Shown here in pieces: positions 23,356 through 34,151 of a stretch of 40,639 nt of DNA (position 1 is its first letter; each line of letters begins with the position of its first letter). The stretch lies in NCBI GenBank assembly GCA_001513075.1, contig LFSE01000123.1, positions 1 through 40,639 on the forward strand. Reading direction: 5' to 3'. The stretch is from Clostridiales bacterium DTU074. GTDB taxonomy: Bacteria > Bacillota > Clostridia > Caldicoprobacterales > Caldicoprobacteraceae. The notes below the pieces were generated by a model that searched no databases, was not told where the DNA came from, and worked only from the letters and a program-made list of their open reading frames with translations. A program made the position numbers and the translations under genes.

Positions 23356-25914
23356 TTAGCCGGTGCACTCCATCTCCTTGGACCAGTAATGAAATCCTCC
23401 CTCAACAATCTGCATACCGTCAGGAGTCATAACTTCCGCGACAACGCCAAATGGAATGGTTACATACAGATGAATACGTCCAAATCTTTTGACCCATCGA
23501 ACGGTAATGTCACCCCTCACCGTTTCCAGGGTAGCCTGCACCGACATCAGATTTTCGGGCATATATGGGCGTATGGACACCCGCCGGTATCCCGCTTCCA
23601 GAGGTTTAATCCCGGCCAGGTAAGCATAGAACCAATATCCTACCGCACCGTACATCGGGTGATTGTGCGAATTCATTCCCGGGTTCTTTTTCAGCTCAAA
23701 CCGTTCCCAAACTGTGGTAGCCTCCTGCTGAATCATAAAACCAAAAGAGGGATATTCTTCCCTGGTTATAAGCTTCCAGGCATCTTCCAGATAACCATAC
23801 TCGGTTAAGACATCCATCAAATATCTTGTACAAAGATTGCCGGTTGTAAAGCGATAATTGCGGTTAACCAAATCATTGCGAAGCACGTCAGCAGCTTTCT
23901 GCCTGCCTTCTTCAGGAAGAATCCCAAGCCACAAGGCAAAGGCCTGACAGGCCTGAGAACCTGTTCCCACTTCCCCGGTCTCAGGATTCCACCATTTGCT
24001 CAAGAAAGCCCGTCTGATACATTCGGCTTTTCTTCTGAATTTCCGCCCTTCCTCATGTTTTCCCAAAACATCCGCCATGCGGGCAAGCAGTTTGGTATTA
24101 AAATAATAATAGCCCGTCGACATGAATATACCGGGAGTTTCGGATGAAACCGCTCCGTCCTCACCTATACATGCGTATGCCGGACTTGCCCAATCTCCGT
24201 AATAGCTATATTGAACAATGTGGTTTTCGCTTCTGCTTTCCAAAAATGCATTCCATGCCTTAAATCCCTCATATCCCTCGGCAATGATATCAGCGTTGCC
24301 CGTATGCATATAAGCTTCCCAGGCTGCAATCAGAAATGACGAGCATACCGGATCCGCAGGTCTTGATCCAAAGGCAAAGGGCGCAGTACAGGTAATGCTG
24401 CCATCCTCGGCCTGTACATCCAGAATATCCCTCACCACCTTCGGAAAAATTCGCCCAATATCAAAGTTATAAGGGGTTTCCTCAAATCTAACCGTTGCAT
24501 CATTCATCCAGCCCATTCTTTCATCCCGCTGGGGACAATCCGTCAGAATGCTGTGTATATTCGCCTTTTCCGTCTGAACCACATTCTTCTGAATCGCATT
24601 TACCAGGGCATTGCCGCATCGGAAATAGCTTCGGGTTGCAATATCGGTATATAAGCTGACGGCACAGATATCTTCTTTGGTCAGCGGTTCGCCATAACCG
24701 GTAATCTGAGCATAGCGAAAGCCATGATATGTAAATTTCGGCTGCCAGTATTCCATATCCTTCCCGTCTCCAATGGCTATATAACGATCGGTACAGGCGG
24801 CATATCTCAGATTCGGTAAATAAAGGGTGCCATCATCATCAAGGAATTCCATATGGGAAATGGTTATGGTCTGACCGGCTTTCATGGTTCTTGGAATGCG
24901 AATCCTGCATACTCCCGCAATGTTCTGTCCAAAATCCACCACATATACACCATCTTTTACCTGGCTGACCGCTATTGCCGGATATACTTCCTGAGCGCGT
25001 ACCGGTTCCAGCGTCTGTACCGCCATTTTACCTCCCGGCCCGTCAACTATCTTAACCGGCATTGCATTTTCCTCTGGGGAACCGGGTATGGTCCAGTCAT
25101 GAATCTCCATAGACGCATCATAGGTTTCACCCATAAAGATATTGCTGTATGTAATTCCACCATATTGGTATCTCCAGTTTTCATCGGTATACAGCCACTC
25201 TTCCTCACCATTCCTGTATCGTATTTTTAATGCCGCTGTCAACTGGCTAATGCCAGCATACTCCGGAATGCGTTTTGAGTGTTTATAACATACATTATAA
25301 GGAGAGCGCCAGCCGGCAGCCACCTGTACGCCAATCCGGTTCTCACCCTTTTGTATCATGCCTTTTACGGGGATCACCGAATAATAGCAACGTTTTTCAT
25401 ACTCTGAAAAGGCCGGGTTCATATATACAGATGGTTCCAATTGCCTGCCGTTTATAGATACACTGTGATACCCGATACCACATACGAACAGGCAAGCAGT
25501 TTCAACTTCGTCTTTCGCTTCAAATGTTCTGCTGAAATAAATGACTTTATCCTCCTGGGGTTGTACTTCTCCTATCCATTGGGCCGGCCAGGGATCCAGC
25601 GTGCCGTAATAAAAGCGCCTCTTTTCCGGCGGGCTCACATTGCCAAGGCTGTCCTTCAGTTCCAGCACCAGTACGTTTTCCTCTCCGGGGATAAAAGCTT
25701 CTCCTCCATACACTGCTTTTTGTTCATCGGTCTCAACCCAGTTGGTATCCCACAAAATGCGTTCTCCGCAGATAACCCTGAGCCTGTATGCTGCCTGCGG
25801 AGCTTTACAGGAATCTACCGCCCATGTAATAACAGGTTTCTTACTCTCAATAACACAGTAGCCATCCTCGTAAGTCCTTCCATATTCCAGGCGAATCCGA
25901 TTTGCCTTTATCAT
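23356..25914 (-). CDS. GH78 alpha-L-rhamnosidase
   Basis: An 852-aa protein with the bacterial rhamnosidase layout: N-terminal beta domains including WPAQWIGEVQ and YHSVSINGRQLEPS, an (alpha/alpha)6 catalytic barrel, and a C-terminal beta domain. The family's catalytic-acid region is seen as ILTDCPQRDERMGW, followed by MNDATVRFEETPYNFD. Another conserved segment is FELKKNPGMNSHNHPMYGAVGYW. There is no signal peptide, so it acts in the cytoplasm on imported rhamnosides such as those from rhamnogalacturonan, gums or flavonoid glycosides. The ATG at 25914 has AGAAGGAGGTTATTATC, and a promoter is visible at 25956-25983. The gene stands alone apart from the short YHGS gene behind it. Confidence 0.94.
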   Translation of the reverse strand: MIKANRIRLEYGRTYEDGYCVIESKKPVITWAVDSCKAPQAAYRLRVICGERILWDTNWVETDEQKAVYGGEAFIPGEENVLVLELKDSLGNVSPPEKRRFYYGTLDPWPAQWIGEVQPQEDKVIYFSRTFEAKDEVETACLFVCGIGYHSVSINGRQLEPSVYMNPAFSEYEKRCYYSVIPVKGMIQKGENRIGVQVAAGWRSPYNVCYKHSKRIPEYAGISQLTAALKIRYRNGEEEWLYTDENWRYQYGGITYSNIFMGETYDASMEIHDWTIPGSPEENAMPVKIVDGPGGKMAVQTLEPVRAQEVYPAIAVSQVKDGVYVVDFGQNIAGVCRIRIPRTMKAGQTITISHMEFLDDDGTLYLPNLRYAACTDRYIAIGDGKDMEYWQPKFTYHGFRYAQITGYGEPLTKEDICAVSLYTDIATRSYFRCGNALVNAIQKNVVQTEKANIHSILTDCPQRDERMGWMNDATVRFEETPYNFDIGRIFPKVVRDILDVQAEDGSITCTAPFAFGSRPADPVCSSFLIAAWEAYMHTGNADIIAEGYEGFKAWNAFLESRSENHIVQYSYYGDWASPAYACIGEDGAVSSETPGIFMSTGYYYFNTKLLARMADVLGKHEEGRKFRRKAECIRRAFLSKWWNPETGEVGTGSQACQAFALWLGILPEEGRQKAADVLRNDLVNRNYRFTTGNLCTRYLMDVLTEYGYLEDAWKLITREEYPSFGFMIQQEATTVWERFELKKNPGMNSHNHPMYGAVGYWFYAYLAGIKPLEAGYRRVSIRPYMPENLMSVQATLETVRGDITVRWVKRFGRIHLYVTIPFGVVAEVMTPDGMQIVEGGFHYWSKEMECTG

Positions 25915-25955
25915 GATAATAACCTCCTTCTATATCATACATTTCAAAAAAGTGT

Positions 25956-25983
25956 ATAATATTGCCGGCCCATTCCAGTCCAA
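25956..25983 (-). promoter_or_regulatory. Candidate promoter of the rhamnosidase gene
   Basis: Minus strand: TTGGAC (25983-25978), a 16-base spacer and TATTAT (25961-25956), about 42 bases before the start codon. Confidence 0.45.
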
Positions 25984-26119
25984 GCAGTACTACTCCAGCT
26001 TTTCACACTTCTTTCCAGACACAATATAACAATAGATCCCTCCAAATTTTATCTTGTAACCTTCTAAATTTGTATCAACTAATATTTATATACCCCCTGA
26101 TTTCCAGAATGCTCATTGT

Positions 26120-29100
26120 CTATAAAATCACAGCCAGATTAATACTCAACAAATACAGTATTTTTTCAACTACAGGCTTGGCGGTTATCTTTTCAAGGGC
26201 TTCAGCATATAAGTCAATTTGTAATCGGTAGCGATCTACAATACTCTTTACAGCAGGCGGCATTTCTTCACTGTAAGTTATCTCCCGCTTACCCGGGTAC
26301 TCAAAAGCTCCATTCATGCCCCAAACATAGTCCGTTTTGTAGTCCACCAATACCCAGCCATCGTCTTCCTCAAAATAGCAGTCAATTACGCCTTGAACAA
26401 GCAGTTCCTCTCCTTTAATGTCCAGACTCTCTATTACTTCAGAGGCATCTTTACGATAGTTAAAGGAAACCTCCCTATATACCTTTGGTGCGTTAAGTAT
26501 GCGCCGCCCAATATCACTACGATAGAAGTCCATAATCGTATCGATATTAACAACCTCTTTTTCTTCCCGGGTCAGCAACTCTTTTTCGACCATTTCATCC
26601 AGCTGTTGGCTTATCATCTTGGGGCTCTGTACCCTTTCCAAATCTAAGTGCTGTAATACATAGTGTATAATTGTACCAATCTCCGCCGCGGTAAATCGCT
26701 TGGTACCTTCCATGAATTTTGGCCTTTCTATAAGTACGGGTTCATTTAGCAGATAGGTATTGCTGCCATGGGGCAGGCTGACTCCAATACTGTTTATCTG
26801 TTTCAGCTCCGTAACGGCCACCTTTGAGGGTATGTTAACAGCATATCCATAAGCATACTCCCAACTAAACCTCTCATCTATCAGCTCTAAATATTCATCA
26901 GCGGTATAAGCTGATGGATCATGCAAAAGCTCCATCAGTTCCTGCTCTGATTGGGAAGCGGTGGTTTTTACATCAGCTAGTTCTTCACGGCTGTGGATAA
27001 ATATACTCCAACAGGATGGATCCTCAATAATGGGTATGTCGGCACCCTTACCTTCCAAAGATAATAACATTCGCAAAGGTATACAGTCTATATGCCTCAT
27101 AAGTACTGGACAGATCCAATCCAAATAAGTTTTACCACGGGAAAGAATATAAGGCGTAATCCTTTGCGACCACCTTACTGCTGCCTTATTCAAATCTTTT
27201 ACTGAGCCCACGAGAATGAGCTTGTCCTTTGGTCTTGTAAGAGCCACATAAAGAATACGCATCTCTTCAGACAGGTTTTCCAGCTTTATGACCTGCTTCA
27301 TTATGGCCTTTGATATCGTATCACAGGCCTGACGGGTGTCAGGATTGACATACCGCGGTCCTAATCCCAAATCCTTGTGAAAAAGCACAGCCGCGCTAGT
27401 ATCCTGCAGGTTAAATTGCTTTCCCAGCCCTGCAACTATAACTATAGGAAACTCCAATCCCTTACTTTTATGAACGCTCATAAGCCTGACTACATTATCA
27501 TTTTCATTTAAAGTCTTTGCCACTCCCATATCCCCGCTGCCACTGCGCAGCTTGTCTATAAACTGAATAAATTGGAATAAACCCCTGATAGAGCTCTGCT
27601 GGAACTTTGCCGCTCTATCCAACAAAACTTTTAGATTCGCCTGCCTTTGCTTGCCCCCAGGCATCGCACCTGCATAGTAATAATAACCCGATTCCATATA
27701 CAGCTTCCACAAGAATTCTTCCATAGGGAGGTATCTGGATGCTTCCTGCCATTCTTCGATTTGACGGTAAAAATCTCGTAAACGACTGGCCAAATCATCA
27801 TCAAAACTGTTCATATAGTCAGCTGTTGCCTCATAAAACGTTTTATTCTTACTGTTGATGCGAATTTTTATAAGATCCTGAACATCAAAGCCCCCTATTG
27901 GCGAGCGCAATACACTCAGAAGTGGTATGTCCTGGTATTTGTTGTCTATTATCTTAAGCAGGTTTACTATTGTTTTTACCTCTATAGCTTCAAAATAGCC
28001 GGTATCAAAATCAGCGTAAACCGGAATTCCCATTGAGGTAAGCACTTCCTGGAACACAGATGCATAACCCTTGGTGCTACGCAATAAAATGACTATATCT
28101 CTATAGGTGACCTTCCTATAGCCGCCCTTGTTGATATTTTCAGCGCTATCTGAACTTGCTCCATTCCCCGATTGTTCATTTGATGAAACGTGCTTCGGAA
28201 CAAGTCTGGGATCGTAGATATCGGTATCCAGCAACTCCTTTATCCTTTGGGCAGTCATCATAGCTTCTACTTCTATATCATCCAGACTTTCCAGCTCTAA
28301 GCCGGCTTCTTCCATATCATCCCGGGTGCTCTCATCCGTTTCCGGGCCGGCATTATCATCTGCCATCTCAGTATTCATGTTATCATAGGTTTCGGATTTC
28401 TCAGCCAAATCTATTAAGTGAAGCTCAATCTCAGGGTGCTCAATCGGTTCAAAATCGCTTCCCTGATAAAGGGCCGCCTTTTCGTCATAGTCAATCTCTC
28501 CAAAACTTTTGGACATAATATGCTTAAAGATAAAGTTAACACCATTCAAAATCTCCGGTCGGCTTCTAAAATTTTTGTTCAAATCGATTCGTCTGTTTAA
28601 CGCTCCAGGTTCATGCCGGAATTTGTCATACTTATCTAAAAATATGGAGGGATCAGCCAAACGGAACCGATATATGCTCTGCTTTACATCCCCTACCATA
28701 AACATATTATCTTTTCTGCAGATTTTATTTAATATGGTCTCCTGTATAATATTGCTGTCCTGGTATTCATCAACGAAAATATAGTCATATTTTTCCCTTA
28801 TCTCCCCGGCTATCTCTTCATTTTCCAGTATTTTCAGAGCAAAATGTTCCAGATCATTAAAATCAATTATTCCACGCTCTTGCTTATGCAGCATGTAGTC
28901 GTGTTCCAATTCCACTACCAGCCTGTACAGACATTCCATATATGGATGGAGTTCATTAAGCCGTCGGATGCTGATTTCAAATCCGGGACCAAAAAGCTCG
29001 CTCAGTTCCTTATTAACAATATCCTTTGCCTGCTCTCTCAGATTTTTGACCTCTTCTTTCAGCTCATCGTCCACATCCTTACCGCATCTCTTAAGTGTCG

Positions 29101-29935
29101 AAAATTTAATAAGGGAGAGTTCATCACAAAAAGCAACCAGGCCTTTGTTATGTAATACAGCAAGCAAGTTTTCCAACTTTAGTATGTCGCCATTTATATT
29201 CTCCTCATAGGGTTTGGGCCCGCAAGGCGCCTGACACAGCTTTAAAGCGTTCTCCAATAAAGCTATGGCACCCCTTAATTCCAATTCTATATGATTTACC
29301 AAAACCTTATACCAGGGCGCATCTTTTATATTATCCACAGAAACCAAAAAGTCTTCCACACGCAAACTTAGCCATTCTTCAGGATTTGGCTTGCTTTTGA
29401 TAAAATTGTGCAGCCTTAAAATCAAATCCCGTACGGAAGTATCGTGCCTGTTATTCCCAAAACGATCCACTAATCCCAAAAATTCGCTGCTTCCTTTTTG
29501 GTACTCTCTTTCCAAAAGCGCATCCAATGCCTCCAGCTTTATAATGTTACATTCAGCCTCATCACCAATACGAAAACCAGGGTCAAGATCTATGGCATAA
29601 AAATATTTACGAACAATGTTCATGCAAAAGGAATGAATAGTGCTGATAGATGCTCTGGACAAAAGATTTATTTGCTGCCTCAGGTGATCATCCCAGCCTT
29701 GCTCCTTCTCCATAGCTTCCATAAGGGCGTTGCCTATCCTCTCCCTCATCTCTCCAGCTGCTGCATTTGTGAAAGTAACTATTAACATCCTGTCGATATC
29801 CACACCATCTTTTATTATAAGCTGCAGTATTCTCTCTACCAGCACCGCAGTCTTGCCTGAACCTGCTGCAGCAGATACCAAAAGGTTTGAGTTTCTGGCC
29901 TCAATTGCGGCCTGTTGTTCCGCAGTCCACTTCAT
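26120..29935 (-). CDS. addA: ATP-dependent helicase/nuclease subunit A (AddA)
   Basis: A 1271-aa UvrD-type helicase with a C-terminal nuclease domain, slightly longer than typical AddA. Walker A is in SAAAGSGKT (21-29). The DEAD-like box is in VDEYQDSN, followed by GDVKQSIYRFR, LMSVHKSKGLEFPIV and LYVALTRPKDKL (motif VI). The nuclease motif is near the end: VQGVIDCYFEEDDG and WVLVDYKTD. With AddB it processes double-strand breaks for RecA loading. The ATG at 29935 gives the family start MKWTAEQQ; it overlaps the end of addB by 35 nt. The region 25930-26119 behind it shows no clear terminator. Confidence 0.97.
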   Translation of the reverse strand: MKWTAEQQAAIEARNSNLLVSAAAGSGKTAVLVERILQLIIKDGVDIDRMLIVTFTNAAAGEMRERIGNALMEAMEKEQGWDDHLRQQINLLSRASISTIHSFCMNIVRKYFYAIDLDPGFRIGDEAECNIIKLEALDALLEREYQKGSSEFLGLVDRFGNNRHDTSVRDLILRLHNFIKSKPNPEEWLSLRVEDFLVSVDNIKDAPWYKVLVNHIELELRGAIALLENALKLCQAPCGPKPYEENINGDILKLENLLAVLHNKGLVAFCDELSLIKFSTLKRCGKDVDDELKEEVKNLREQAKDIVNKELSELFGPGFEISIRRLNELHPYMECLYRLVVELEHDYMLHKQERGIIDFNDLEHFALKILENEEIAGEIREKYDYIFVDEYQDSNIIQETILNKICRKDNMFMVGDVKQSIYRFRLADPSIFLDKYDKFRHEPGALNRRIDLNKNFRSRPEILNGVNFIFKHIMSKSFGEIDYDEKAALYQGSDFEPIEHPEIELHLIDLAEKSETYDNMNTEMADDNAGPETDESTRDDMEEAGLELESLDDIEVEAMMTAQRIKELLDTDIYDPRLVPKHVSSNEQSGNGASSDSAENINKGGYRKVTYRDIVILLRSTKGYASVFQEVLTSMGIPVYADFDTGYFEAIEVKTIVNLLKIIDNKYQDIPLLSVLRSPIGGFDVQDLIKIRINSKNKTFYEATADYMNSFDDDLASRLRDFYRQIEEWQEASRYLPMEEFLWKLYMESGYYYYAGAMPGGKQRQANLKVLLDRAAKFQQSSIRGLFQFIQFIDKLRSGSGDMGVAKTLNENDNVVRLMSVHKSKGLEFPIVIVAGLGKQFNLQDTSAAVLFHKDLGLGPRYVNPDTRQACDTISKAIMKQVIKLENLSEEMRILYVALTRPKDKLILVGSVKDLNKAAVRWSQRITPYILSRGKTYLDWICPVLMRHIDCIPLRMLLSLEGKGADIPIIEDPSCWSIFIHSREELADVKTTASQSEQELMELLHDPSAYTADEYLELIDERFSWEYAYGYAVNIPSKVAVTELKQINSIGVSLPHGSNTYLLNEPVLIERPKFMEGTKRFTAAEIGTIIHYVLQHLDLERVQSPKMISQQLDEMVEKELLTREEKEVVNIDTIMDFYRSDIGRRILNAPKVYREVSFNYRKDASEVIESLDIKGEELLVQGVIDCYFEEDDGWVLVDYKTDYVWGMNGAFEYPGKREITYSEEMPPAVKSIVDRYRLQIDLYAEALEKITAKPVVEKILYLLSINLAVIL

Positions 29936-32900
29936 CCTGAGCCATCCCCCTTTCTTCATCTCTGGTTAATCTCTCTATAATATCCTTCTTTTTCAGCCTG
30001 GGGACAGTTCTGTATCTATTATCTCTAAATTTACTATCAAATTGGCAAATACCGGTGTAAGAACAATACCTGCAAGCAGTCTCCTTCCCTTTTTTTACAG
30101 GCATTATATCAATATGGCCACTTAGTAAGCTTTCTCCAATTTCCTTTATAAGGTTTTTGACATGAGCCAAGAGATTAATAAACTCATTTTCAGACAGTAA
30201 TGATGAAGAATCATAAAATGTCTCATCTTTCTTTATTCTTACCGGCAACACCTCTGAATATCTTTCTATAGTCCTATCCATTTTACGCACTATATTTATA
30301 TCTTTAAGAACCAAACCCTTTAGCTTTAACTTTTTTCTTATCTCTTTTTTAATAGCTTCCTCATCCAGCTGCTCCTGGCTGTTTATCAGAGGATCATCTA
30401 TTTTAAAGTAAAAGATGCCTCCTGGCCTGGCCCTACCCTCTATTGACTGCTGCTTAAAGTTAAGCAATGCCTCCAGATATACAAGCAACTGAAGGTTTAG
30501 GCCGAAATATGCATCGGACAGATCAAAGTTTTGATTACCCGACTTATAATCTATTACATTTATATATACATCCTTACCATCTATGTATATGTCCGCCCTA
30601 TCTATTCTGCCCTCCAGCAGTATCTTCTCACTATTAGTTAACTCAATTTCGATGGGGGGATAGGTACCCCTAGTACCAAAGCTCACCTCATTGCCCAAGG
30701 GGGAAAAACTGCTGCGCCTTATGTGATCCGTCAGCAACCACACAGCTCGCTTGCTTACGCGCTTCAGTCTGTTGCATAAATATTTGTAACGGCCGGTGCT
30801 CAGTAAAACACCATGTTTGTGTTGAGGAATCAATTCCTCCATAATCTCTTCTATAAGCTCTTCACATTTATCATCATCTACACTGCGCCAGTCTACAGCT
30901 TCTTCCTCCAGCTTTTTTACAAAACTTTCTATGGATAGGTGAAAAAGTTCACCTACATCGGGAGCTGCTACCTCGTAACGATTTTGTTCCCTGGGCCTTA
31001 AGCCATATCTTATGAAGTGAGCGAAGGGACATCTTATATATTGCTCCAGGCGCGATACGCTGGCACGTATAGGTGAGGAGTAAAGCTCTTTGGCCATACA
31101 TCTGCCGATAGGCTGTACTTGGTTGCGATAGAATAGCGCCCTCTTGAGCTCGTCTCTTTTCTCCTTCCATTCGTCTTTTTGGTGGTACCAACTGTAAAGC
31201 TGAAGCCACAGTTTTGAAATCGGCTTGCCATCAGCATACTGACGCATATTAGCAACCATGTATTTATAGGTACTGTCAGGTGTAGCTATCAGATGTTTTT
31301 CTATCTCTTCGTTCCATATTACATCACTAGCTATTTCAAGATTTTTAAACAGTTTTTTCAATCGGTCTATCAGTATAGATGGCCTTAAAGCTTTGCCCTC
31401 CATATCAGCCAAAGCATAACTAACCCAAAGATAATCAGATGGCGTGCTAAAAGCCGTGTATATACTGAACTTTTCCTCTGAAGAGCGCAAAATGCTGTTG
31501 CTGCCAAGCTCCATCCCCCGCTCCTGTAATAAATCCCTTTCCTCTTCAGAAAGAAGATCATGCTCAGGCATAACCGAAGGCAGAACCTCATCGTTACAAC
31601 CCAGTATAAATAACGCCTTTACATCATGATTTTTTGAGCGCTGAATATTGCCTACCAATACCTGATCCAGTGTTGTCGGTATGATACCAACCTCTAAGGA
31701 GGAGAAGCCGGCCTCTAATATCCTCATAAATTCCTTCAATGATACCCTTTGATCACCTAATATCTCGACCAACTGTTCAAAGGTTTCCATAACTATATTC
31801 CAGATTTGTGCGTTTTCATATACCCGGTCAAATAAGCCTTTTTGCTTTAATTCATCAATCCGAGCCTTTATTCGTTCCTGCAGATTGATAGCGGTCAGGT
31901 ATTCGTAAAGTGCTTTGACCATATCTGCTATATTTTTTTCACCTCTGACCCCCTTTTCAAGAGCCAGAAAGGACGTCATAATTTCCTTTCTCAATCGGTT
32001 TAAGCGGGAAAGATCATAAACATCTCCGCCCAAGTTAAACTCCTCATGCCATCTTTGGCCTCGTATTCCAAACTCCAGGCAATAGTTTTCCAGCAGCTCT
32101 ATATCCGAAGCATCGGCTTGGAAAAAGCCGGTTTTCAGGAGTCGGAAAACATCTTCAAAGGAATAGTGGTAGTATACCACACGCAAGCTGACCAATACGA
32201 CGTCAATTATGGGATTTTGAATCACCGGCCTTTTCTCATCCATGAAAAATGGTATCCCATATTCGGAAAATACCCGTTTTATTATGCTGCCGTAGCTCTC
32301 CATATCTGCAGTTACTACAGCTATCTGATTAAAGCGCCAACCCTTTTCCCGGACAAGTGAAATGATTTGGGCTGCAAGCATTTCTGTCTCGGATTCCAAA
32401 TTATTAGCGGCAAACACCTTAAGATTCTCCACTTTTCCACTATACTGCCGGTATGGATATTTATAGATTTCCTGCTCCAGATGCCTTATTTCCGGTGCTT
32501 TATTAGCTATATATTCCTCATTGCTGTATGGAGAAAGATATGTAAACTGCTCCTCTATCCTTCTTGCCTCTGCCAAAGCGCGAATCTTTTTAAGGGACAA
32601 CTGGTGGGACTTAAAGATGTCCAGATCTGTATCCGTTTCTTCATCACCTATAGTAAAGGTAATGGTTAAGCTTTTTACCAGCGCTAAAAGCTTGTCTATC
32701 ACCCTTATATCCCGTGGTGTGAAATAGTCAAAGCCATCCAGCCAAACTCTGGCACCTTTTAAGAAATCGGCCTCTTCCATCCTTTCTATCAAGACATTTA
32801 TTTCATCTTCAGGATCAAGATATTTATCCGCAAGATATTTATTAAAGCTGTCATAGACCAGCGCTATATCTTTAAGCTTATCCGGAAGTAAGCCCGAATT

Positions 32901-33338
32901 GCCCTCCTTTTCCGCCTGTTCATAGAGCATTTGCGGTGAAATATCATGCCTTTTCAACTCCACCAGCAGATCATTAATCTTTTCTATAAAACCATCTCTG
33001 GCAGATACACTTCTGTAAACTCTCAAATCATCTCTCAGCTCATCCAGAAGCTTTCGCAAAATCATATGCCTGCCCTGGTTATTAATACGTGTTTTGGCTA
33101 TTCCACCCACTGTATTAAAAACCTTGTAAGCAAGCCTAGAAAAACTTAGAACCTCTGCATCCAGTATACCGGGCTGATCCAGCTTCTGTATCAGAGTTCT
33201 TTCAGCCTGCAGAGTAAAATGCTCCGGAACAATAAGGATTAACCGCTTCTCCCCATTCTCCAGAGCGGTCCGTATCTCCTGATACACCCTTTCGGTCTTC
33301 CCCGCACCAGATCTGCCGGTAATATAATGAATCCTCAC
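29901..33338 (-). CDS. addB: ATP-dependent helicase/deoxyribonuclease subunit B (AddB)
   Basis: A 1145-aa protein of normal AddB length. It starts with a UvrD-like Walker A, GRSGAGKT (8-15). The C-terminal nuclease domain has VINVIDYKSG. The iron-sulfur cluster Cys residues are in QYIRCPFAHF (near residue 800) and ACRYCSYTGIC near the end. It forms the recombination complex with AddA. The start codon is GTG at 33338, with GGGGGTTAGGCC in front. It is the first gene of the addB-addA operon; upstream 33339-33516 holds no other gene, and I see no convincing promoter hexamers there. Confidence 0.97.
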   Translation of the reverse strand: MRIHYITGRSGAGKTERVYQEIRTALENGEKRLILIVPEHFTLQAERTLIQKLDQPGILDAEVLSFSRLAYKVFNTVGGIAKTRINNQGRHMILRKLLDELRDDLRVYRSVSARDGFIEKINDLLVELKRHDISPQMLYEQAEKEGNSGLLPDKLKDIALVYDSFNKYLADKYLDPEDEINVLIERMEEADFLKGARVWLDGFDYFTPRDIRVIDKLLALVKSLTITFTIGDEETDTDLDIFKSHQLSLKKIRALAEARRIEEQFTYLSPYSNEEYIANKAPEIRHLEQEIYKYPYRQYSGKVENLKVFAANNLESETEMLAAQIISLVREKGWRFNQIAVVTADMESYGSIIKRVFSEYGIPFFMDEKRPVIQNPIIDVVLVSLRVVYYHYSFEDVFRLLKTGFFQADASDIELLENYCLEFGIRGQRWHEEFNLGGDVYDLSRLNRLRKEIMTSFLALEKGVRGEKNIADMVKALYEYLTAINLQERIKARIDELKQKGLFDRVYENAQIWNIVMETFEQLVEILGDQRVSLKEFMRILEAGFSSLEVGIIPTTLDQVLVGNIQRSKNHDVKALFILGCNDEVLPSVMPEHDLLSEEERDLLQERGMELGSNSILRSSEEKFSIYTAFSTPSDYLWVSYALADMEGKALRPSILIDRLKKLFKNLEIASDVIWNEEIEKHLIATPDSTYKYMVANMRQYADGKPISKLWLQLYSWYHQKDEWKEKRDELKRALFYRNQVQPIGRCMAKELYSSPIRASVSRLEQYIRCPFAHFIRYGLRPREQNRYEVAAPDVGELFHLSIESFVKKLEEEAVDWRSVDDDKCEELIEEIMEELIPQHKHGVLLSTGRYKYLCNRLKRVSKRAVWLLTDHIRRSSFSPLGNEVSFGTRGTYPPIEIELTNSEKILLEGRIDRADIYIDGKDVYINVIDYKSGNQNFDLSDAYFGLNLQLLVYLEALLNFKQQSIEGRARPGGIFYFKIDDPLINSQEQLDEEAIKKEIRKKLKLKGLVLKDINIVRKMDRTIERYSEVLPVRIKKDETFYDSSSLLSENEFINLLAHVKNLIKEIGESLLSGHIDIMPVKKGKETACRYCSYTGICQFDSKFRDNRYRTVPRLKKKDIIERLTRDEERGMAQDEVDCGTTGRN

Positions 33339-33516
33339 GGCCTAACCCCCTCTTTTAAACCCTCAGCCTATATTGTACAGTTAATATTAATAATTACCGG
33401 GCAGTAATGTTGTATTTCTCTTTCACGCAAAAATTCCCGCACTGCAATATAGTGTAAATTACATTCTTTATTAGTGATGATAAAAAGTCCTTGGCGTGTA
33501 AAATCAGTATACCCCC

Positions 33517-34138
33517 CTACTCTAACGCTCTGCAGTATTTATGAAGTATATAATTCTTATAATCACTTTTGCCGAACAAACGCTGGCTGCCTGGATTTTT
33601 AGATTGCCCAAACACCAAAGAGGCGATGGAGTTGTGTGATTGGGATACGCGTTAAAATCCTTGTCTATAAAAAACACGGGTTTATTTGTTACAATACTCT
33701 CTGTGGAATCATCCAGAATTAACTGATTGTATAGCTCCTGTTCGGTATCTCCCAGCACATCTCTGATATGCGATTTTCCAAAATGTTTCAATGTAAAATC
33801 GATTAGTTTATGGGGTATCCTGTCGATGTCATCGGCTGTAATCCAAACATCGTAAAACTGCTCATTTTCGCCATCGCAGGAACCCTGATGCAGAAAAAAA
33901 TCGAATTCTCTGCCTATCTCGGCACAACGTTTCTCCAGATTCAATGTTTCAATTAGATGTTGAATATATAGCGAACAGTAACTTCAAGATTATCCGTAAA
34001 CGGGCGGAATTGCTCAGCAACAAATATCAGGTCATCAATCGTCAAATTACCGTTTGGTGTATGCCCGGGCCAACAATGTTTGCATCTGTTGGGACAGCCG
34101 TACATGTCCAGACAGGCAGTAATCTTTTCAAATTTCAT
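33517..34138 (-). pseudogene. Radical SAM gene with internal deletions and frame breaks
   Basis: Pieces of one radical SAM protein remain in order. The N-terminal piece starts at ATG 34138 and has ITACLDMYGCPNRCKHCWPG, the C-x3-C-x2-C cluster motif. A later frame has YIQHLIETLNLEKRCAEIG, FFLHQGSCDGENE and YPNHTTPSPLWCLGNLK. A third frame has NPGSQRLFGKSDYKNYILHKYCRALE, which looks like the natural C-terminus. The junctions near 33955-33975 and 33590 each lose sequence and change frame. The intact family is roughly twice as long. It cannot make a working enzyme. Family name and deletion sizes are judged from memory of relatives. Confidence 0.75.
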
Positions 34139-34151
34139 CTGCCAAACCCCA

